Below are positions 14,735 through 17,376 of a stretch of DNA of 17,376 nt, piece by piece. A program made the position numbers and the translations under genes. Within the stretch, counting starts at the first letter, position 1. The number at the start of each line of letters is the position of its first letter. The stretch comes from UBA1723 sp045641625 (GTDB lineage: Bacteria; Bacteroidota; Bacteroidia; Bacteroidales; Paludibacteraceae). Below the pieces are notes generated by a model. It was not told where the DNA came from. It did not search any database and saw only the letters and a list, made by a program, of their open reading frames with translations. Location of the stretch: the NCBI GenBank assembly GCA_045641625.1, contig JAZUHH010000076.1:1-17376 (forward strand), read 5' to 3'.

Positions 14735-15505
14735 ATGTCTCAAATATTCGTTTTCGTGGATGACTCGATCGAGTCGTCCCTGCCCAAGGTTGCGATGGAG
14801 ATGGCCGCATCTCTGTCCAAGACCTATTCCAAGCAAATATGTTTGTTGTCGGTTTCCGAGTCCGACCAGGACTTCGAATCAAAGAGCTCGCTCCTTAGAA
14901 AGCTTAATGCTGAATGCGTTGCGAGCGACTTTCGTGTGCTCAAAAGAGATGAGGACTTCACCGAGTTCATGGAGCAGACCGAAGCGTCCATGCTTTTGTT
15001 CCAGGTAAAGGACAATCGCAGTCAGGTGATGTCCTATCTGAAGCTCTGCAGGGGCTTGCGAATTCCCTACTTCTTCTGTCGTGAAGAGCACAATGTCTCG
15101 TTTTCAAACATACTCGTTCCGATCACCTTCCTGATTGAGGATCGCGAGAAAGGACCCTTCGCAAGTTCCTTCGGTAGGTTCTATTCTGCCCACGTGACTC
15201 TGTTCAAGCCTAAGGATTACGGCTCGAGAGCGCAACAGACAGTTGATGCGATAGACGTACTGCTCGAAAAGGCCGGCGTGGTTCATGACATCATGCAGGG
15301 ATCAAAGGACAGCTTCAAGGTGGAGCGCGAGGCTTCCGAATTGGCGAAGTCGAAAGGCTACGACCTGGTAATTTGCTCTGCCTCGAGAGAGTATGGAATT
15401 GACGACATCATTTTCGGACCTCGCGAACTAAAGACGATCAGAAAATCGAGCGTTCCGGTCATGCTAATTAACCCAAGATCTGACTTATACACTCTTTGCG
15501 GATGA
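14735..15505 (+). CDS. Tandem universal-stress-protein-like protein
   Basis: A 256-residue soluble protein made of two Usp-like alpha/beta halves. The first (about 3-118) opens with I-F-V-F-V-D-D-S and ends in L-R-I-P-Y-F-F-C. The second (about 123-250) opens with F-S-N-I-L-V-P-I and ends in S-V-P-V-M-L-I-N. These are the first and last beta strands typical of UspA domains. The ATP-binding G-x2-G-x9-G-S/T loop is not recognisable: the expected place reads I-I-F-G-P-R-E-L-K-T-I-R-K-S-S, so nucleotide binding is doubtful. The coding region is clearly richer in G+C than lrgB just before it. The start is 11 nt after lrgB and the stop overlaps the next start by 4 nt (ATGA), implying translational coupling. 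A cytoplasmic sensor or regulator of the LrgAB transporter is a plausible inference. Confidence 0.75.
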   Translation: MSQIFVFVDDSIESSLPKVAMEMAASLSKTYSKQICLLSVSESDQDFESKSSLLRKLNAECVASDFRVLKRDEDFTEFMEQTEASMLLFQVKDNRSQVMSYLKLCRGLRIPYFFCREEHNVSFSNILVPITFLIEDREKGPFASSFGRFYSAHVTLFKPKDYGSRAQQTVDAIDVLLEKAGVVHDIMQGSKDSFKVEREASELAKSKGYDLVICSASREYGIDDIIFGPRELKTIRKSSVPVMLINPRSDLYTLCG

Positions 15506-16656
15506 TACGCATATACAATCCTTCGCACGACATGGTTCTGGCTGAGCCGCGTCGTGCTTCTTTTACGCCCCACAAGTTGATTCAGAAGTTTGAGAAGGAC
15601 CTGGCTCTGCTGCCGGTCTGGTACTCGTTGCCTGGGGACAAGATAATTTCCGGTCAAGTTTATGACGCTGACTTTGAGCGAGATATACAACAGTTGTTGT
15701 CTGTCTCGCTTTCTGATGTATTGGTCTCTGGCGGAGGTAAGTTTCGCTTTTCGGAGTTCCTGCCTTGGGGATTGAACGAGGCGGTCGTCAGGTCTTTGAC
15801 GGATTTCAGCCACAATGATCTCGAGGTTGTCGAGAAGGTCAGGGAACTCAGCCATCGAAGGACTACGATTCCGTTTCTATCCGAGATGAAGGCCAACGGA
15901 CTCTACAAGTTCGGTGATCTGCCTGTCGAACTGTCTTCGGTTGAAGATGTGTTCAACGGCGGTTCCGAGGAGGTGGTCGTGAAGGCGCCTTACAGCAGCA
16001 GCGGGCGCGGTGTGATGTTCGTGACTAGGTACTTGCCAGACGGTCATGCCTTCAGAAAGAGGGTGCAGAGCGTCTTGGGCCAGATGGGGTCCGTTCTAGT
16101 GGAGCAGAAGTTTGACAAGGTCGTTGACTTCGCTATGGAGTTTGAGCTGAAGAACGGGAAGTTCAGTTTTGCCGGCTATTCGCTGTTCGAGACTTCCAAC
16201 GGGGCATATACGGGTAACTTTTTGGCGTCTAACGAGGTGTTGAGGTCCAGACTTCTGCAGTTTGTGGGGGCTCGTGAACTGGACACGGCTATTCGGGTGT
16301 GCGAAGATATGCTTTGCCGGATGGTCGGTCCGAACCTTGGCGTTCAGGCGGTTGGCGTCGATATGATGATCGTCAATGTCGGAGGAAAAATGGAGCTGCA
16401 TCCGTGTGTCGAGGTGAACTTGAGGATGACTATGGGGTTCGTTGCGAGGATATTCTTTGACAGGTACGTTCGCGAGGACCTTTCCGGGAAGATGGAGGTT
16501 ATCAGACATAAAAGTGTGGAGGAATCTCGTAGTTTCGACCGAAAGATGAGAGAACTTAATCCGTTGGTAATCAAGAATAACCGAATTGAGTCCGGTTATG
16601 TAAGGCTAACCTGCGGAGAAGAGTTCAATGTCTATGCGGTTATTCACAATTCTTAG
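15502..16656 (+). CDS. ATP-grasp-like protein, family not recognised
   Basis: A 384-residue soluble protein that I cannot assign to a named family. The second half has ATP-grasp features: a nucleotide-loop motif V-V-V-K-A-P-Y-S-S-S-G-R-G at 158-170 (K161, G168, G170), V-G-V-D-M-M at 284-289, and a metal-binding-type H-P-C-V-E-V-N-L-R-M-T-M-G at 300-312 (E304, N306, R308). The N-terminus carries N-P-S-H-D-M-V-L-A (6-14) and, further on, S-G-G-G-K and F-L-P-W-G-L-N segments. These look like a conserved pre-ATP-grasp domain. By analogy it would join a carboxylate to an amine or thiol with ATP; the substrate is unknown. The ATG at 15502 overlaps the Usp-like stop (ATGA), which favours it over the in-frame TTG at 15496. 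Last gene of the operon, 46 nt before a terminator. Confidence 0.75.
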   Translation: MIRIYNPSHDMVLAEPRRASFTPHKLIQKFEKDLALLPVWYSLPGDKIISGQVYDADFERDIQQLLSVSLSDVLVSGGGKFRFSEFLPWGLNEAVVRSLTDFSHNDLEVVEKVRELSHRRTTIPFLSEMKANGLYKFGDLPVELSSVEDVFNGGSEEVVVKAPYSSSGRGVMFVTRYLPDGHAFRKRVQSVLGQMGSVLVEQKFDKVVDFAMEFELKNGKFSFAGYSLFETSNGAYTGNFLASNEVLRSRLLQFVGARELDTAIRVCEDMLCRMVGPNLGVQAVGVDMMIVNVGGKMELHPCVEVNLRMTMGFVARIFFDRYVREDLSGKMEVIRHKSVEESRSFDRKMRELNPLVIKNNRIESGYVRLTCGEEFNVYAVIHNS

Positions 16657-16702
16657 TTTCCAGGTCTTTCGGTCGTTCCATCTGCGGAGTCGGATGTGAT
16701 GC

Positions 16703-16741
16703 AAAGGCGGCATTTCTATCGAAGTGCCGCCTTTTCTTTTT
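16703..16741 (+). terminator. Strong intrinsic terminator ending the six-gene operon
   Basis: AAAGGCGGCA (16703-16712) pairs with TGCCGCCTTT (16725-16734). The stem continues inward by a T-G wobble, two T-A pairs and a C-G pair to a TATC tetraloop at 16717-16720, making 14 bp. A T-rich tail with a single interrupting C follows. It lies 46 nt after the ATP-grasp stop codon. Confidence 0.93.
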
Positions 16742-16793
16742 GTCAAGACCTGCTTGTGTATCTGTCTGTTAGATCTGCTTAATGCACAGGTAT

Positions 16794-17213
16794 GAATTCG
16801 TTTCCGTATAGAAATCTTTTCTTTTTCACGACTCTAAATTCGTTGTTGGTTTGCAGTCTTTTATGTTGCATGGCTCTAAATCCGTTTCCGGTCAGCAAAT
16901 TTTTATGTTTCATTGCTTCAAATTCGCTTCTGTTTTTCGAGCAATTATTGTGCAACGCTCCAAATCCGTTTTCGGATTTCATGCTTTGCATGTGCATCGG
17001 TCCAAATCCGTTTTCGGATTTGGACCTTTGCAAGTGATTAGGTTGAAAAATTCTTTCGTTTTTGACCTTGTTATAGTGAAAAGTTTGCGATGTGTCTGCG
17101 ATTTCTGCGCGTTGCAAGTGCAAAGATGCAAATCCGTTTTCGGATTTGGTGCTTTGCACATGAATTATTCAAGATTCGCACGCAGATTTCGTGCTTTGCA
17201 CTCGGCAGATTAG
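16794..17213. repeat. Ten-unit tandem array with exact 42-bp period
   Basis: Unit starts are 16794, 16836, 16878, 16920, 16962, 17004, 17046, 17088, 17130 and 17172, each exactly 42 bp apart. The first half of the unit is best kept (AAATCCGTTTTCGGATTT in units 5, 6 and 9). The second half has the loose theme GCTTTGCA, then TGCAT, then TC. Units 1-4, 7, 8 and 10 are diverged but show no insertion or deletion. Since 42 is divisible by 3, open frames run through several units on both strands. Read on the + strand from ATG 16863, the peptide theme is K-S-V-F-G-F-x-A-L-x-V-x-R-S, ending in TAG exactly at the end of unit 10 (17213). On the - strand (17159 to 16779) it is L-Q-x-S-K-S-E-N-G-F-G-A-M-H. 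I do not call either a gene. It is not a CRISPR array, as there is no alternation of constant repeats and unique spacers. Confidence 0.9.
16999..17026. repeat. 12-bp perfect hairpin within unit 6 of the 42-bp array
   Basis: GGTCCAAATCCG (16999-17010) and CGGATTTGGACC (17015-17026) are perfect reverse complements around a TTTT loop. Shorter versions of the same palindrome occur at 16962-16979 (7-bp arms) and at 17129-17148 (8-bp arms). No T-run follows, so it is not a typical terminator. It could form a stable RNA hairpin or serve as a symmetric protein site. Confidence 0.85.
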
Positions 17214-17376
17214 TTTTGTCGGTGCTTTTGCGTGTCTTGATTCTTGGCATACTTCTTTTGGATGTCGGACTGTCGGTCTTGACTAATTGCTTGGTTTTCA
17301 TTTGGTTCGGTGTGTGTATCTTTCTTCATTCTTAGGTTTACAAGTTAATCTTTTTGTGGTGCTTTCTTGGTTGCGA
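17214..17376. other. T-rich flank with no recognisable feature
   Basis: The last 163 nt are T- and G-rich on the + strand. A + frame continues here and would give a hydrophobic peptide (stop at 17335). T-rich DNA does that by chance, and the frame has no credible start or family resemblance. I see no RNA gene, terminator or repeat unit in it. The short gap between the operon terminator and the array (16742-16793) is also blank. Confidence 0.5.

Noticed and set aside
15496..15501. TTG start two codons before the ATP-grasp ATG
   Set aside because: The ATG at 15502 forms the classic ATGA overlap with the previous stop and begins the conserved I-R-I-Y-N-P-S-H-D segment.
15358..15855. A 165-codon - strand frame spanning the end of the Usp-like gene and the start of the ATP-grasp gene, and similar antisense frames within the giant gene
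   Set aside because: All lie opposite well-supported genes in strongly biased codon use and show no domain; they are shadows.
16779..17159. A - strand frame of 126 codons made of nine 14-residue repeats (theme K-S-E-N-G-F-G-A-M-H)
   Set aside because: It starts with GTG inside unit 9 and has no visible leader. Its third codon positions are the least variable columns of the array, the opposite of what coding selection should give. Openness follows from the repeat itself.
16794..17213. CRISPR array
   Set aside because: Adjacent units are similar along their whole length and diverge gradually; there is no constant repeat alternating with unique spacers, and no cas gene nearby.
17071..17335. 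Open frames on either strand across the end of the array and the T-rich tail
   Set aside because: Composition explains them: T-rich DNA gives hydrophobic + strand peptides and A-rich complement gives basic - strand peptides. Neither has a start context or a family resemblance.

Overview
The window looks like a chromosomal segment of a Bacteroidota bacterium, probably of the order Bacteroidales; I would not name a genus. Three things support this: a giant secreted protein ending in a type B type IX secretion (T9SS, gliding-motility-type) C-terminal signal, A-rich leaders without a Shine-Dalgarno sequence, and the style of the remaining proteins. All supported genes lie on the + strand.

Region 1 (1-12134) is a short leader with an 11-bp inverted repeat, then one 11,958-nt gene for a 3985-residue exported protein. 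The protein has a signal peptide, a beta-sandwich-like N-terminal region, about three Ig-like blocks, about 23 HYR-like modules (most with four cysteines at fixed places), further Ig-like blocks and a T9SS type B sorting domain. It is best read as a very long cell-surface or secreted adhesin-like filament. A 12-bp-stem intrinsic terminator closes it.

Region 2 (12153-16741) is a tight six-gene operon with gaps of 7, 3, 2, 11 and -4 nt. It encodes a YciO-type Sua5/YrdC-fold protein, a ten-helix EamA/DMT transporter, LrgA/CidA and LrgB membrane proteins, a tandem Usp-like protein, and an ATP-grasp-like protein of a family I cannot name. A strong hairpin terminator follows. The last two genes are visibly richer in G+C than what precedes them. 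The LrgAB pair plus Usp-like and ATP-grasp proteins suggests a membrane transport or stress module (inference).

Region 3 (16742-17376) has no gene I can defend. It holds ten consecutive, diverged repeat units of exactly 42 bp (16794-17213), several carrying the hairpin AAATCCG-TTTT-CGGATTT. Ten units without an indel, open in phase in more than one frame on both strands, is the least explained feature of the window. The final 163 nt are T-rich and show nothing recognisable.
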